Shown piece by piece: positions 42,170 through 51,898 of a DNA stretch of 64,000 bases (position 1 is the first letter of the stretch; every line of letters starts with the position of its first letter). The notes below the pieces were generated by a model that saw only the letters and a program-made list of their open reading frames with translations, had not been told where the DNA came from and did not search any database. This DNA comes from Actinomycetota bacterium (GTDB lineage Bacteria; Actinomycetota; Acidimicrobiia; Acidimicrobiales; Ilumatobacteraceae). The stretch is from the NCBI GenBank assembly GCA_016870215.1, contig VGCD01000004.1, forward strand, positions 1 to 64,000. Direction: 5' to 3'. The position numbers and the translations under genes are program-made.

Positions 42170-45100
42170 GTGGGAGAGTCATTCACTCACCTCCACGTCC
42201 ACACCGAGTACTCCATGCTCGACGGCGCGGCGAAACTCGAAGAACTAGTCGCCAAGGCAGTCGCAGACGGCCAGCCAGCCCTCGGAATCACCGATCACGG
42301 CAACATGTATGGCGTCATCGAGTTCTACAAGGAATGTCGACGTCAAGGCATCAAGCCCATCCTCGGCACCGAGGCGTACATGGCTCATGACCATCGCAGC
42401 GAACGCATTGCTCGCCGCGGGCGATTCGACGACAACGGAGGTTCTGGCGACGGTGGCAAGAAGCTCTATTACCACCTCACTTTGTTAGCTGAGAACAACG
42501 TCGGTTATCGCAATCTCATCCAATTGGCGAGCAGAGCATTCCTCGAGGGGTACCACTACAAACCGCGAGTCGACTGGGAATTGCTCGCCACCTACAACGA
42601 GGGGCTCATTGCCACCACTGGCTGTCTTGGCGGCCACGTACTTCAGTCGCTCGTCAACGGCGACGAGAAAGGTGCGCTTCAGAAAGCAGCCCGCCTGCAA
42701 GACATCTTCGGTAAGGACAACCTGTTCGTTGAGCTTCAAGACCACGGCATTCCTGATCAACAACGCACCAATCCGATGCTCATCGACATCGCTCGCAAAA
42801 TTGGTGCTCCATTGCTCGCCACAAACGACTCGCACTATGTCAGCCGGTCAGATCATGAGGCGCACGACGCACTGCTCTGCGTGCAGACCGCATCACGAAT
42901 GAGTGACGCAGATCGGTTCAAATTCTCCGGGTGTGAGCACTATCTGAAGACCGCACAAGAGATGCGTCAGTTGTGGAGTGAAGTTCCGTCGGCATGTGAC
43001 AACACACTTTGGATTGCCGAAAGAGCCAATATCGACATTGAATTCAATGTCCCTAAGTTGCCCGAGTTTCCCATTCCGACAGGTTTCACCACCGACACGC
43101 AATACCTCGAAAAACTCACATGGGATGGTGCCCGCGAACGATGGGGCACCAATTTGTCTCCAGACATCCAAGAACGGCTCACCTACGAACTGGGTGTCAT
43201 CACGTCTATGGGTTTTGCCTCGTACTTTCTCATCGTGTGGGACCTCATCCGGTTTGCACGCGAAAATGGAATTCGGGTTGGCCCTGGTCGTGGCTCGGCT
43301 GCGGGCTGTGCGGTTGCGTATTGCCTCCGCATCACTGATCTCGATCCTTTGAGATACGACTTGCTTTTTGAGCGATTCCTCAATCCGAGTCGTGTGTCGA
43401 TGCCAGATATCGACATGGATTTCGACTCGCGGTATCGCGACACCATGATCCGGTACGCCGCCGACACCTACGGCCGCGATCACGTCGCTCAAATTGTCAC
43501 GTTCTCCACCATCAAGGCTCGAAACGCTGTTCGAGATGCAGCCAGGGTGCTCGGCTATGACTACGCCGTTGGCGACCGCATTGCAAAGGCCATGCCACCG
43601 CTGGTGATGGGTCGCGACACGCCATTGCGGTACTGCTTCGAAGAAAGTGATGCTCATCGTGACGGTTATCGCGCTGCATCAGATCTTCGCGACATGTTCG
43701 AATCTGATGACGATGTCAAGAAAGTCGTCGAGATTGCGACGAAACTCGAGGGCCTGAAGCGCAGCGACGGCATCCACGCTGCGGCTGTCGTCATCACGCG
43801 CGATCCGCTCACGGAGTATCTCCCTATTCAGCGCAAGCCCACGGGTGACGGCGCCCCAGAAGACGCTCCCATCGTCACTCAGTATGAGATGCACGCTGTC
43901 GAGGAACTGGGTCTCTTGAAAATGGACTTTCTCGGGTTGCGCAACCTCGACGTCATCACCGACACGGTGGCCATGATTCGTGCCACGCGACATCCTGATT
44001 TCACCATCGACACGGTGCCGCTCGACGACAAACAGACATACGAGTTGTTGGGGCGTGGCGACACCATTGGCGTATTCCAGCTCGAATCTCCACCGATGCG
44101 GGCCCTGCTACGCAGCATGAAGCCGACGTCGTTCGACGACGTTGCAGCGGTCATTGCGTTGTATCGCCCAGGTCCGATGGGTGCAAACATGCACAATGAC
44201 TACGCAGACTTCAAGAACAGTCGTAAGTCCATCTCGTATTTCCACGATGATGCTCGCGAGTTGCTTGCAGACACGTACGGCCTCATGGTCTACCAAGAGA
44301 GTATGATGCGCGTGGCTCAAAAATTTGCCGGCTACTCATTGGCGCAAGCAGACAACTTGAGAAAAGCATGTGGCAAGAAGATCCGCGAGCTGATGGCCGA
44401 GGAACGCGAGCAATTTGTCACGGGTTGTGTGAACACCGGATACCCCGAGAAGCTCGGAACTGAACTCTTCAACATCATCGAGGGTTTCGCCGATTATGCA
44501 TTCAACAAGAGTCACGCATATGGCTACGGGTTGGTGTCGTATCAGACGGCGTACCTGAAGGCGCACTATCCGGTTGAATACGCCGCTTGTCTCCTCACCT
44601 CGGTGAAGGGCAACTATGAGAAAGCCGCAGTGCATCTTGCTGATGCGCGTGCGTCAGATATCTCGGTGCTGAATCCCGACATCAACTTGTCGCAGTCCGA
44701 TTTCGTGGCCATCGTCGATAACGGGCAGCGCACCATTTACTTTGGCCTCGCTGCCATTCGAAATGTAGGTGAGGGACTTGTCGAACTCATCGTGAACGAG
44801 AGAGCTGCGAACGGGACCTTCGAGTCATTCCATGATTTCGTCGAGCGCGTCCCCGAACCAGCGCTCAACAAGCGTGCGGTTGAGTCACTCATCAAGTCGG
44901 GTGCCTTTGATCAACTCGGACATCCACGGCGCGGTCTTTTGACTGTGTTTGAACAGATTGTCGACACCACCATCGTGCGAAGGCGCGAACGTGAACGTGG
45001 AGTCATGAGCCTGTTCGGAGAGTCCACCGATGAAGACGGGGGTTGGAGCGAGCGCATTCCTATTCCAGACCTTCAATTCGACAAGTCCGACCAATTGCGT

Positions 45101-45694
45101 TTCGAAAAAGAGATGCTCGGTTTGTGCATTTCGGATCACCCGCTCATGGGTGTTCAATCAGCCCTTCGTCGAAAGGTTGATTGCGGAATTGCAGAACTTC
45201 AGGGTCGCGAGGATGGCCCGGTCGTGATCGGTGGAGTGGTGACGATGCTCAATCGTCGATACACCCGAAAAGGTGACCAGATGGCGACGTTTGTACTCGA
45301 AGATCTCGAGGCTTCAATAGAAATCACTGTCTTCACGCGTGCGTTGTCTGATTACGGTCACTTGTTACGAGACGATGCAATCGTCACAGTCACGGGTCGG
45401 CTCAACAGACGCGACGAGAATCGTGTCAGCGTGTCTGCGCAGCGCATCAACTTGGTCGAGAATCTTCGCGACCGACCAACGGCACTTCACCTTCAATTGG
45501 CGACGCACGGGCTGTCCGAAGAGCGCGTCGATGCCTTGAGGCAAATTCTCATCGAGCATCCGGGGGACTGTCCCGTGGTACTGCATCTCGGAAATGGCCT
45601 TGAGATGTCGCTCGGAGACGAGGTGGCTGTGGATTTTGACAAGGTTCTCGGGCCGCTGCGCGTTGCTTTCGGTCCCAGCGTGGTGACCCTCTAA
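42170..45694 (+). CDS. dnaE: DNA polymerase III alpha subunit
   Basis: Replicative polymerase of 1174 residues (DnaE1 type). Order: PHP domain starting FTHLHVHTEYSMLDGAA with intact histidines, palm with GPGRGSAAGCAVAYCL and the catalytic D413-I-D415-M-D417-F-D419, fingers (AFNKSHAYGYGLVSYQTAYLKAHYP), helix-hairpin-helix and OB fold (VVIGGVVTMLNRRYTRKGDQMATFVLED). The intact PHP metal residues are compatible with intrinsic proofreading as in mycobacterial DnaE1. GTG 42170 is chosen because GGGAGG at 42156-42161 is eight bases upstream; GTG at 42161 overlaps that site. Confidence 0.95.
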   Translation: MGESFTHLHVHTEYSMLDGAAKLEELVAKAVADGQPALGITDHGNMYGVIEFYKECRRQGIKPILGTEAYMAHDHRSERIARRGRFDDNGGSGDGGKKLYYHLTLLAENNVGYRNLIQLASRAFLEGYHYKPRVDWELLATYNEGLIATTGCLGGHVLQSLVNGDEKGALQKAARLQDIFGKDNLFVELQDHGIPDQQRTNPMLIDIARKIGAPLLATNDSHYVSRSDHEAHDALLCVQTASRMSDADRFKFSGCEHYLKTAQEMRQLWSEVPSACDNTLWIAERANIDIEFNVPKLPEFPIPTGFTTDTQYLEKLTWDGARERWGTNLSPDIQERLTYELGVITSMGFASYFLIVWDLIRFARENGIRVGPGRGSAAGCAVAYCLRITDLDPLRYDLLFERFLNPSRVSMPDIDMDFDSRYRDTMIRYAADTYGRDHVAQIVTFSTIKARNAVRDAARVLGYDYAVGDRIAKAMPPLVMGRDTPLRYCFEESDAHRDGYRAASDLRDMFESDDDVKKVVEIATKLEGLKRSDGIHAAAVVITRDPLTEYLPIQRKPTGDGAPEDAPIVTQYEMHAVEELGLLKMDFLGLRNLDVITDTVAMIRATRHPDFTIDTVPLDDKQTYELLGRGDTIGVFQLESPPMRALLRSMKPTSFDDVAAVIALYRPGPMGANMHNDYADFKNSRKSISYFHDDARELLADTYGLMVYQESMMRVAQKFAGYSLAQADNLRKACGKKIRELMAEEREQFVTGCVNTGYPEKLGTELFNIIEGFADYAFNKSHAYGYGLVSYQTAYLKAHYPVEYAACLLTSVKGNYEKAAVHLADARASDISVLNPDINLSQSDFVAIVDNGQRTIYFGLAAIRNVGEGLVELIVNERAANGTFESFHDFVERVPEPALNKRAVESLIKSGAFDQLGHPRRGLLTVFEQIVDTTIVRRRERERGVMSLFGESTDEDGGWSERIPIPDLQFDKSDQLRFEKEMLGLCISDHPLMGVQSALRRKVDCGIAELQGREDGPVVIGGVVTMLNRRYTRKGDQMATFVLEDLEASIEITVFTRALSDYGHLLRDDAIVTVTGRLNRRDENRVSVSAQRINLVENLRDRPTALHLQLATHGLSEERVDALRQILIEHPGDCPVVLHLGNGLEMSLGDEVAVDFDKVLGPLRVAFGPSVVTL

Positions 45695-45828
45695 GCCTTG
45701 TCGCTGGGCACTTGGCCCAAATTCCAGCCTTCTCCTTCATGAAATCGCTGTTTCGGTGGCAGACTAGGTAATTCTTACGGCCAGCGCACGGGGCGCGGCC
45801 TCGAGCCAATGTGGAGCGGACGAAATCG

Positions 45829-46485
45829 ATGACACTCGAAGTCGCCACCCAAGACTGCAACGCGCTGACCGACGCCGATCTCGATGAATTGGCATCAATG
45901 GGTGGCGCGTTTGACATCGGAACTCTGTCCAAGGCCAAAGAAGATTGGGTTCTCTTCACATCTGCTCGCGACGGTGGCAAGCTCGTCGGGTTCACATTCT
46001 CAACTCTCGAGCGAATTGGCGGAACACCGTGCGTGCTACTTGGCCTCATGAGTGTCAAGAAGACCGGAAAGCGTGATTCGGTGTTGAAAGGACTCATGTC
46101 CGAGGCCTACCACCGGGCTCTCATGGCCTTTCCTGACGAAGATGTAGTCATTGGCTCGCGCTTCGTGCGCGCAGACGGCATGGAGGCTTTCAAGAGCCTG
46201 AGCGACATCATTCCCCGACCCGGACATCGGGCAGTGGGCGAAGAGCGAGCTTGGGGCCGCCGTCTCGCCAAGCGGTTCGGTGTTGACGCCACGTACGACG
46301 AACAATCCTTTGTCGTTCAATCAAACGCCCGCACCGGCTTCATCGATCATGAGTCGACGAAGTCAGAGAAACTAAAAGCCGACATCGTCGAGCAGTTCAA
46401 GGATGTGAACGACAAGAAGGGTGGCGTGCTCATTGTCCACGGATGGACGATGACCGAAAGTCTTCTCAAGTTGGGTCAACGCTAA
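45829..46485 (+). CDS. Conserved hypothetical protein, possibly GNAT-like
   Basis: A soluble protein of about 218 residues without a family I can name. The central part (DGGKLVGFTFSTLERIGGTPCVLLGLMSVKK followed by a helix, YHRALMAFPDEDVVIGSRF) has the strand-strand-helix look of an acyltransferase fold, and a CoA loop could follow strand four, but no Q/R-x2-G-x-G/A motif is present. The C-terminal helix is charged. ATG 45829 is preferred; GTG 45811 would add six residues. Stands between dnaE and a nitroreductase; the 134-bp gap before it includes TAATTC at 45770, a possible -10. Confidence 0.5.
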   Translation: MTLEVATQDCNALTDADLDELASMGGAFDIGTLSKAKEDWVLFTSARDGGKLVGFTFSTLERIGGTPCVLLGLMSVKKTGKRDSVLKGLMSEAYHRALMAFPDEDVVIGSRFVRADGMEAFKSLSDIIPRPGHRAVGEERAWGRRLAKRFGVDATYDEQSFVVQSNARTGFIDHESTKSEKLKADIVEQFKDVNDKKGGVLIVHGWTMTESLLKLGQR

Positions 46486-46521
46486 GTCGGCGGTCCTCGC
46501 CTTCGGTCGAGGTGACATTTC

Positions 46522-47121
46522 ATGGAGTTCGAGACACTCGTCCGATCCCGCCGTATGCGCCGGTCATTCAACGATGTGCCAGTCGATCGGCGTGTCATTG
46601 AGCAGTGCGTTGATCTCGCACGACTGTCACCGAGTGCCGGTAAGTCTCAGGGCTGGAATCTTGTCGTTCTCGAAGGTTCGCAGACTGAAAAGTTTTGGTC
46701 GTGCACCTTGCCGGTCGAGCGGCGCTCCACATTTGCATGGCCTGGTCTCCTACGCGCACCAGTCATCGCAATTGCGCTTGCCGATCCCACTGCTTATGTC
46801 GAGCGTTACTCGGAGGCCGACAAAGCGCATACCGGACTCGGAAACGGACCCGATGCATGGTCGGTGAAGTACTGGACAGTCGATGCTTCGTTCGCGGTGA
46901 TGACTTTGCTCTACGCCCTCGACGATGCAGGTTTGGGTGCTCTCTTCTTTGCAATTTTCAACGGCGAGCAACAGCTACGTGAGTCCCTCGGAATTCCAGC
47001 ACATCTAGAGATCATCGGAGCGATTGCGACAGGTGTTCCTGACGGTTCAGACGCACCGGGACGAAGTGCGGCACGACCATCGCGTGTGGTCTCCGATTTC
47101 ATCCATTGGGGTACGTGGTAG
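46522..47121 (+). CDS. Nitroreductase-family flavoprotein
   Basis: A 199-residue FMN-dependent protein. The N-terminal SRRMRRSFNDVPVDRRVIEQCVDLARLSPSAGKSQGWNLVV has the FMN-contact Arg-Arg and Ser-Ala-Gly-Lys positions of the family, and DDAGLGALFFAIFNGEQQLRESLGIPAHLEIIGAIATG is the conserved second half. Physiological substrate unknown; F420-related and FMN-based members occur in Actinobacteria. Its 3' end overlaps the next convergent gene by 23 bp. Confidence 0.85.
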   Translation: MEFETLVRSRRMRRSFNDVPVDRRVIEQCVDLARLSPSAGKSQGWNLVVLEGSQTEKFWSCTLPVERRSTFAWPGLLRAPVIAIALADPTAYVERYSEADKAHTGLGNGPDAWSVKYWTVDASFAVMTLLYALDDAGLGALFFAIFNGEQQLRESLGIPAHLEIIGAIATGVPDGSDAPGRSAARPSRVVSDFIHWGTW

Positions 47122-49138
47122 CAAGCACTTCACGAAGCGCTTCACGATCTGACACCGGTGCATTACAGACGTGGTCACGGCACACGTAAGCGCGCTCTCC
47201 GTCGCGACCATGCCATAAGGGCGAGTCAAAACGTTCGCCCCAGGCGACAACAGCAGTCGGACGCCACGTCGACCTCACCTCATCGAGCAAGTCGGATCTT
47301 GATCCTGTGATTGCAATTTCGGTTGTGCCGATGACGCGCAGATGCATCGCCAATGCAAGGTTGCAAAAGGCTGACGGTGCCCGGCGGAATGTCGAGGAAC
47401 ACAGTGCAATCAACGCATCGGCGCGCTCCAGTAGGTCCATACGACCAGAGAGTGCTCCGAGGCGCACGAAGGCGATGGCTGCAGTCGACTGAGCGGAAGC
47501 AGTTGCATTGTCCATGATGTCTTTTGCTCTCACGATGAGGCTTTCTGCATGTTTGCTCGTGGTGAAGAGTCCGCCGTTTTCTTCGTCCCAGAAGTCATCG
47601 ATGAGCCTGTCTGCAACTTCGATGGCCACGTTGATCCATCGCGCCTGTCCGGTCAGTTCGTACAGACGAGTGAATGCATCGACGACCTGTGCAAGATCAT
47701 GCGCAAGAGCATCGTGTCGCGCCTGAGGAGTTGCGTCGGCTTGCCAACTTCGATGCCAGCGCCCGTCGTTGGTGCGAAGTGACGCGACGAGGAACTCACC
47801 GTTCTCAACGGCAGCGTCCCTCCAGTCGTCTCGATTGAAGGCTGCGGCCGCTTCGCAAAGACTCGAAAGCATCATTGCGTTCCATTCGGTCAGCACCTTG
47901 TCGTCCAGACCGGGTCGCGGTCGAGTGGCCCGGGCAGCGAACAACGCTGTGCGCGAGCGCGCGAGGTTGTCGGGAAGAAGAGGCTCATTGCGATGTGCAA
48001 TGCGGTTGGGAATGGATCGCCCCTCGAAATTGCCGACCGACGTGATGTCCCACCACGCGCATGCCTGTGGTGCATCGCTGCCAAGCACGTCAGCTATCTC
48101 GGTAGCTATCCATGTGTAGAAGGTGCCTTCGTGTGAGTGGCCTTCCTGGTCGAGTGAATCTGCATCCTCAGCGCTGTAGAAACCTCCGTCGCCATGACGG
48201 AGATCACGCAGCACATACGTGACGAGTTCTTCAGCCACGTAGCGGAAGTCATTGATCTTGAAGACTTGCCACGCATGCACGTACACCCGAAGCAGTAGTG
48301 CTTGGTCATAGAGCATCTTTTCGAAATGTGGGACAAGCCATTTCTCGTCGACGCTGTATCGCGAGAATCCACCTCCAAGATGATCGTGCATCCCTCCGGC
48401 CGCCATAGCCCTGAGCGTTGTACATACTGCAGTCTCGATATCGCGCGCCTGCTGAGCAGTGGAGGACTTCTGCTGCGTGGGCGGCTGAGCAGAGAGCTCC
48501 AAGTAGGCGCGCATCAAGAGATCGAGAGCAAACGTCGACGGGAACTTCGGAGCAGACCCAAATCCGCCCCATTCAGAGTCGAAATTGGACAACAAAGTCT
48601 GCACGGCGAGTGACAATGCCTCGCGTGGTTTGTCATCAGTCGTCGGTTTGATGCTCTCGGTGCGACGAAGAGAATCAAGAAGAGCATCAACGTTGTGGCG
48701 CACATCTTCTGGCTTGTTGTGCCAGACGTCGTCAATTGCAGCCATCAACTGGAGAAATGTGTTCTTCGGAAAGTAGGTCCCTCCGTAGAACGGCTCGCCG
48801 TCTGGCGTGAGAAAAACCGTCATCGGCCATCCACCGCGCCCCGTCATTGCTTGAACGGCGTCCATGTAAATCGCGTCGACGTCCGGACGTTCCTCGCGGT
48901 CCACCTTGATGTTGACGAACTGGGCATTCATGACCGAAGCAACGTCGTCGTCTTCAAAGCATTCATGCGCCATCACGTGGCACCAGTGGCATGCTGAATA
49001 GCCGACGGACAGGAGTATCGGTACGTTGCGTTGCTTCGCTTCAGCGAAAGCGTCTGCTCCCCATTCGAACCAAGAAACCGGATTGTCCTTGTGTTGGCGC
49101 AGATACGGCGATGCCGACGAGACCAGACGATTGGTCAT
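47099..49138 (-). CDS. YyaL/SSP411-type thioredoxin-domain protein
   Basis: A 679-residue protein of the conserved YyaL family (human relative: spermatogenesis-associated protein 20). The N-terminal thioredoxin-like domain has SACHWCHVMAHECF, a C-x2-C active site, after NPVSWFEWGADAF. The rest is an (alpha/alpha)-barrel region like N-acylglucosamine epimerases (GGMHDHLGGGFSRYSVDEKWLVPHFEKMLYDQALL). The molecular function is unknown. ATG at 49138; lies next to inhA on the same strand with nine bases between. Confidence 0.9.
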   Translation of the reverse strand: MTNRLVSSASPYLRQHKDNPVSWFEWGADAFAEAKQRNVPILLSVGYSACHWCHVMAHECFEDDDVASVMNAQFVNIKVDREERPDVDAIYMDAVQAMTGRGGWPMTVFLTPDGEPFYGGTYFPKNTFLQLMAAIDDVWHNKPEDVRHNVDALLDSLRRTESIKPTTDDKPREALSLAVQTLLSNFDSEWGGFGSAPKFPSTFALDLLMRAYLELSAQPPTQQKSSTAQQARDIETAVCTTLRAMAAGGMHDHLGGGFSRYSVDEKWLVPHFEKMLYDQALLLRVYVHAWQVFKINDFRYVAEELVTYVLRDLRHGDGGFYSAEDADSLDQEGHSHEGTFYTWIATEIADVLGSDAPQACAWWDITSVGNFEGRSIPNRIAHRNEPLLPDNLARSRTALFAARATRPRPGLDDKVLTEWNAMMLSSLCEAAAAFNRDDWRDAAVENGEFLVASLRTNDGRWHRSWQADATPQARHDALAHDLAQVVDAFTRLYELTGQARWINVAIEVADRLIDDFWDEENGGLFTTSKHAESLIVRAKDIMDNATASAQSTAAIAFVRLGALSGRMDLLERADALIALCSSTFRRAPSAFCNLALAMHLRVIGTTEIAITGSRSDLLDEVRSTWRPTAVVAWGERFDSPLWHGRDGERAYVCRDHVCNAPVSDREALREVLATTYPNG

Positions 49139-49147
49139 GGCGTGGCG

Positions 49148-49915
49148 TCACGCGCCGACGGCGTGGTACCCGCCATCGACATGGATGATCTCGCCAGTGG
49201 TGGCAGGAAACCAATCGGACATGAGAGCCACACATGCTCGTGCGACTGCGTCGGCATCGTTCACATCCCACCCAAGTGGCGCGCGATGATCCCAGACGTC
49301 TTCGAACTTCTTGAATCCAGGTATCGACTTCGCCGCCATCGTGCGAATGGGCCCGGCAGCGATGAGGTTGCAACGAATTCCGCGTGGGCCAAGTTCTTTT
49401 GCGAGATAACGGCTGGTTGATTCGAGCGCTGACTTGGCGACACCCATCCAGTTATACGCCGGCCATGCGACTGTGTTGTCAAAATCAAGCCCAACGATGG
49501 AACCGCCCTTGCTCATGAGCGGTAGGAACGCATCAGCCATTGTCTTGAGTGAGTATGCGGATATCTGCATCGCAACGGCAACGTCACTCCATTGGGCCGC
49601 CAGGAAGTCATCACCGAGGCACACCTCGGGTGCAAAGCCGATGGAGTGCAAGACACCATCGACGGCGCCCATTGACGCCGCGACCTGTTCACGCACTGAG
49701 GTGATGTGTTCGTCAACTGTGACATCAAACTCAAAGACGTCAGCAGGAGTATCGAGACGTCGCGCAGTGCGTTGAGTGAGAGAGAGTGCGCGGCCCGCAC
49801 CAGTCAGCACGATGGTCGCACCTTCGCGCTGCGCCATTTGTGCGACTCCGAAGGCGAGTGACGCATCGGTCAGTACGCCGGTGATGACGAGACGCTTGCC
49901 GTCGAGGATTCCCAT
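49148..49915 (-). CDS. fabI: InhA-like enoyl-ACP reductase (NADH)
   Basis: Short-chain dehydrogenase of 255 residues for the last step of FAS-II elongation. It resembles mycobacterial InhA: GILDGKRLVITGVLTDASLA at the start, HSIGFAP, VGLDFDNTVAWPAYNWMGVAKSALES with the catalytic Tyr-x6-Lys, and NLIAAGPIRTMAAKSIPGF. The YNWMxVAKSALES segment is particularly InhA-like. ATG 49915 gives the canonical N-terminus; 48 bp divergent from the F420 reductase gene. Some members are sensitive to isoniazid-NAD or triclosan; not tested here. Confidence 0.88.
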   Translation of the reverse strand: MGILDGKRLVITGVLTDASLAFGVAQMAQREGATIVLTGAGRALSLTQRTARRLDTPADVFEFDVTVDEHITSVREQVAASMGAVDGVLHSIGFAPEVCLGDDFLAAQWSDVAVAMQISAYSLKTMADAFLPLMSKGGSIVGLDFDNTVAWPAYNWMGVAKSALESTSRYLAKELGPRGIRCNLIAAGPIRTMAAKSIPGFKKFEDVWDHRAPLGWDVNDADAVARACVALMSDWFPATTGEIIHVDGGYHAVGA

Positions 49916-49962
49916 GCATCTGACCGTAGTGGGGAAGGGGCGTTTGTGTAAGGCTCTCACCT

Positions 49963-50643
49963 ATGCGTATCGGAATCCTCGGAGGAACTGGTCCTGCCGG
50001 AAGTGCATTGGGCGCCAGGTTGGCATCGGTTGGCAATCACGTCGTGATCGGCTCGCGGTCGAGGGAGCGAGCGCTTGAAGTTGTCACTCAGATGAAGGAT
50101 AAGTGGCCTCAGCTAGGTGCGGGCATCGAGGCTGGAGACAACAATGAGGCAGCTTCTTGCGATGTCGTGGTGCTGGCAACTCCATGGGACTCAGCGGCCA
50201 CAACTGCAACCGAATACGAAGATCAATTGGCGGGCAAAGTTGTCATCAGCATGGCGAATGCTCTGGTTCGAGTTGGTCATGAATTTCAACCACTACTTCC
50301 CCCGCGCGGAAGTGTTGCGGCACATGTGCAAGCAGCCGTACCTCGTTGCCGAGTTGTCGCTGCTTTCCATCATCTTCCTGCAAAGGAACTTGGCCATCTC
50401 GGCTCACCCATTGACAGCGATGTGCTCATTTGCTCGGACGATGCAGACGCCATCGTCAAAACGGCTGAGATCGTGTCGCAGATTCCAGGGTGTCGTCCGC
50501 TTGATGCAGGTGAACTTTCGAACGCGACAGCGATTGAAGCCTTCACTGCGGTGCTGCTTCAGTTGAATATTCGTTACAAGACGCGCGTCGCACCCAAGCT
50601 CACGGGCATCAAGGGGGATCCGCGAGAGGCACGTCCGTCCTGA
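49963..50643 (+). CDS. npdG: NADPH-dependent F420 reductase (NpdG-like)
   Basis: A 226-residue Rossmann protein that moves hydride between NADP(H) and coenzyme F420. The N-terminal GILGGTGPAGSALGARLASVGNHVVIGSRS is the NADP site of F420H2:NADP oxidoreductases, and FHHLPAKELGHL and the C-terminal LLQLNIRYKTRVAPKLTGI are family segments. Together with the LLM-class oxidoreductase at 57.4 kb it indicates an F420-using cell (inference). It is divergent from the InhA-like gene. Confidence 0.87.
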   Translation: MRIGILGGTGPAGSALGARLASVGNHVVIGSRSRERALEVVTQMKDKWPQLGAGIEAGDNNEAASCDVVVLATPWDSAATTATEYEDQLAGKVVISMANALVRVGHEFQPLLPPRGSVAAHVQAAVPRCRVVAAFHHLPAKELGHLGSPIDSDVLICSDDADAIVKTAEIVSQIPGCRPLDAGELSNATAIEAFTAVLLQLNIRYKTRVAPKLTGIKGDPREARPS

Positions 50644-50655
50644 CGTGAGTCGCCG

Positions 50656-51783
50656 ATGACAATGCGTCTCTACGACACCTCGCGGCGAGACATCGTCGCC
50701 TTTGAGCCCGGCCCGACCGTGCTGATGTACACGTGTGGCATCACTCCATATGACGCCACTCACTTGGGGCATGCTTCCACATTCGTTTTCTATGACGTGT
50801 TGCAACGTCGTCTGATTGATCTGGGGCACCAAGTGCGGTGCGTGCGCAACGTCACTGACGTCGATGATCCACTCTTTGCGAAGGCACGTGAATTGGGAGT
50901 GCACTATCTCGATCTCGCAGCAGGAGAAGAGAGCCGCTTCAACCGAGACATGGAAGCACTTGACACCCTGCCCGTGTTCAGTGCGCCGCGAGCCTCGTCA
51001 GCCATCTCCGACATCCGTGGCTTCATTGGAATGGTGCTTGATCGAGGTTTCGCTTATGCCGCTGGTGGGTCGGTGTACTTCGATGTCACCAAGTTCGATT
51101 CATTCGGTTCGGTCTCGAATTATTCGCATGAGCAGATGATTGATTTCGCTCGGGAGCGTGGAGGCAATGTCGATGACCCACACAAGCGGCATCCACTTGA
51201 TTTCGTGTTGTGGCATCCATCTGCTGAAGATGAACCAAGTTGGGATGCGCTGTGGGGTGCTGGTCGACCAGGGTGGCACATCGAATGCTCTGCGTTGGCA
51301 CTTCGCGAGTTGGGAACCACCATCGATCTCCACGGCGGAGGTAGTGACCTCATCTTCCCGCATCATGAATGCGAACGAGCACAATCCGAAGCAGCCACAG
51401 TTCAGCCTTTCGTGAAGCACTGGATGCATGTTGCGATGGTGTTCAAAGACGGTCACAAGATGTCAAAGAGTCTCGGAAACCTCGTGTTCGTAGACAAATT
51501 GCGCGAAACATGGGACCCGCGTGAGATCCGTCTGTGCATCATCGCGAACCACTATCGACGCGAGTGGGAGTGGAATGACGAGCGCATGCCCGCTGCGCGA
51601 CACCGCCTTCAGTCGTGGCTGGCAAGCAAGGGTGGTCCAGATGGCTCAAGAGTGCTCGAAGAGGTGAGGGCTTGCCTAGACGACGACCTTGACACACCTG
51701 GGTCACTGAGAGTCATTGATGAAGCGGCAGCCGATGGTCGCGACGTCAGCGATGCTGCGGCGCTGCTCGGCGTGCGCCTGTAG
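50656..51783 (+). CDS. mshC: Cysteine:GlcN-Ins ligase MshC (mycothiol synthesis)
   Basis: ATP-dependent ligase that joins cysteine to 1-D-myo-inosityl-2-amino-2-deoxyglucopyranoside, a cysteinyl-tRNA-synthetase relative. It starts with MYTCGITPYDATHLGHA, in which the HxGH motif and the T-P-Y-D-A-T string separate MshC from CysRS, and carries KMSKSLGN. HLHxxG zinc region is HGGGSDLIFPHHECERAQSE. At 375 residues it is shorter than mycobacterial MshC (about 410), truncated in the C-terminal part. The stop codon falls inside a four-copy 21-bp tandem repeat whose frame remains open for 23 further codons. Confidence 0.87.
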   Translation: MTMRLYDTSRRDIVAFEPGPTVLMYTCGITPYDATHLGHASTFVFYDVLQRRLIDLGHQVRCVRNVTDVDDPLFAKARELGVHYLDLAAGEESRFNRDMEALDTLPVFSAPRASSAISDIRGFIGMVLDRGFAYAAGGSVYFDVTKFDSFGSVSNYSHEQMIDFARERGGNVDDPHKRHPLDFVLWHPSAEDEPSWDALWGAGRPGWHIECSALALRELGTTIDLHGGGSDLIFPHHECERAQSEAATVQPFVKHWMHVAMVFKDGHKMSKSLGNLVFVDKLRETWDPREIRLCIIANHYRREWEWNDERMPAARHRLQSWLASKGGPDGSRVLEEVRACLDDDLDTPGSLRVIDEAAADGRDVSDAAALLGVRL

Positions 51784-51849
51784 AGACACGGCGTGAGCCT
51801 GAAGCAACACAGCGTGAGCCAGGTTCAGCACAGCGTGGGCCTTAACAAA
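51766..51849 (+). repeat. Four imperfect 21-bp tandem repeats across the mshC stop codon
   Basis: Copies begin at 51766, 51787, 51808 and 51829, each with a CACAGCGTGAGCC-like core (CTCGGCGTGCGCC, CACGGCGTGAGCC, CACAGCGTGAGCC, CACAGCGTGGGCC). The period of 21 bp keeps the mshC frame: LGVRL-stop-R, then HGVSLKQ, HSVSQVQ, HSVGLNK. The first copy is the real C-terminus of MshC. The array also equals two helical turns per unit. The remaining 113 bp before the next gene show a weak promoter only. Confidence 0.85.
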
Positions 51850-51898
51850 AAGTGAAGTAAGAAGCACTAAATCCGGCATGTGACGTCAGTCCTGCATC

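Noticed and set aside
51766-51849. CRISPR or origin-like iterons
   Set aside because: The 21-bp units are directly adjacent without spacers, start within mshC and no replication or cas gene is near.
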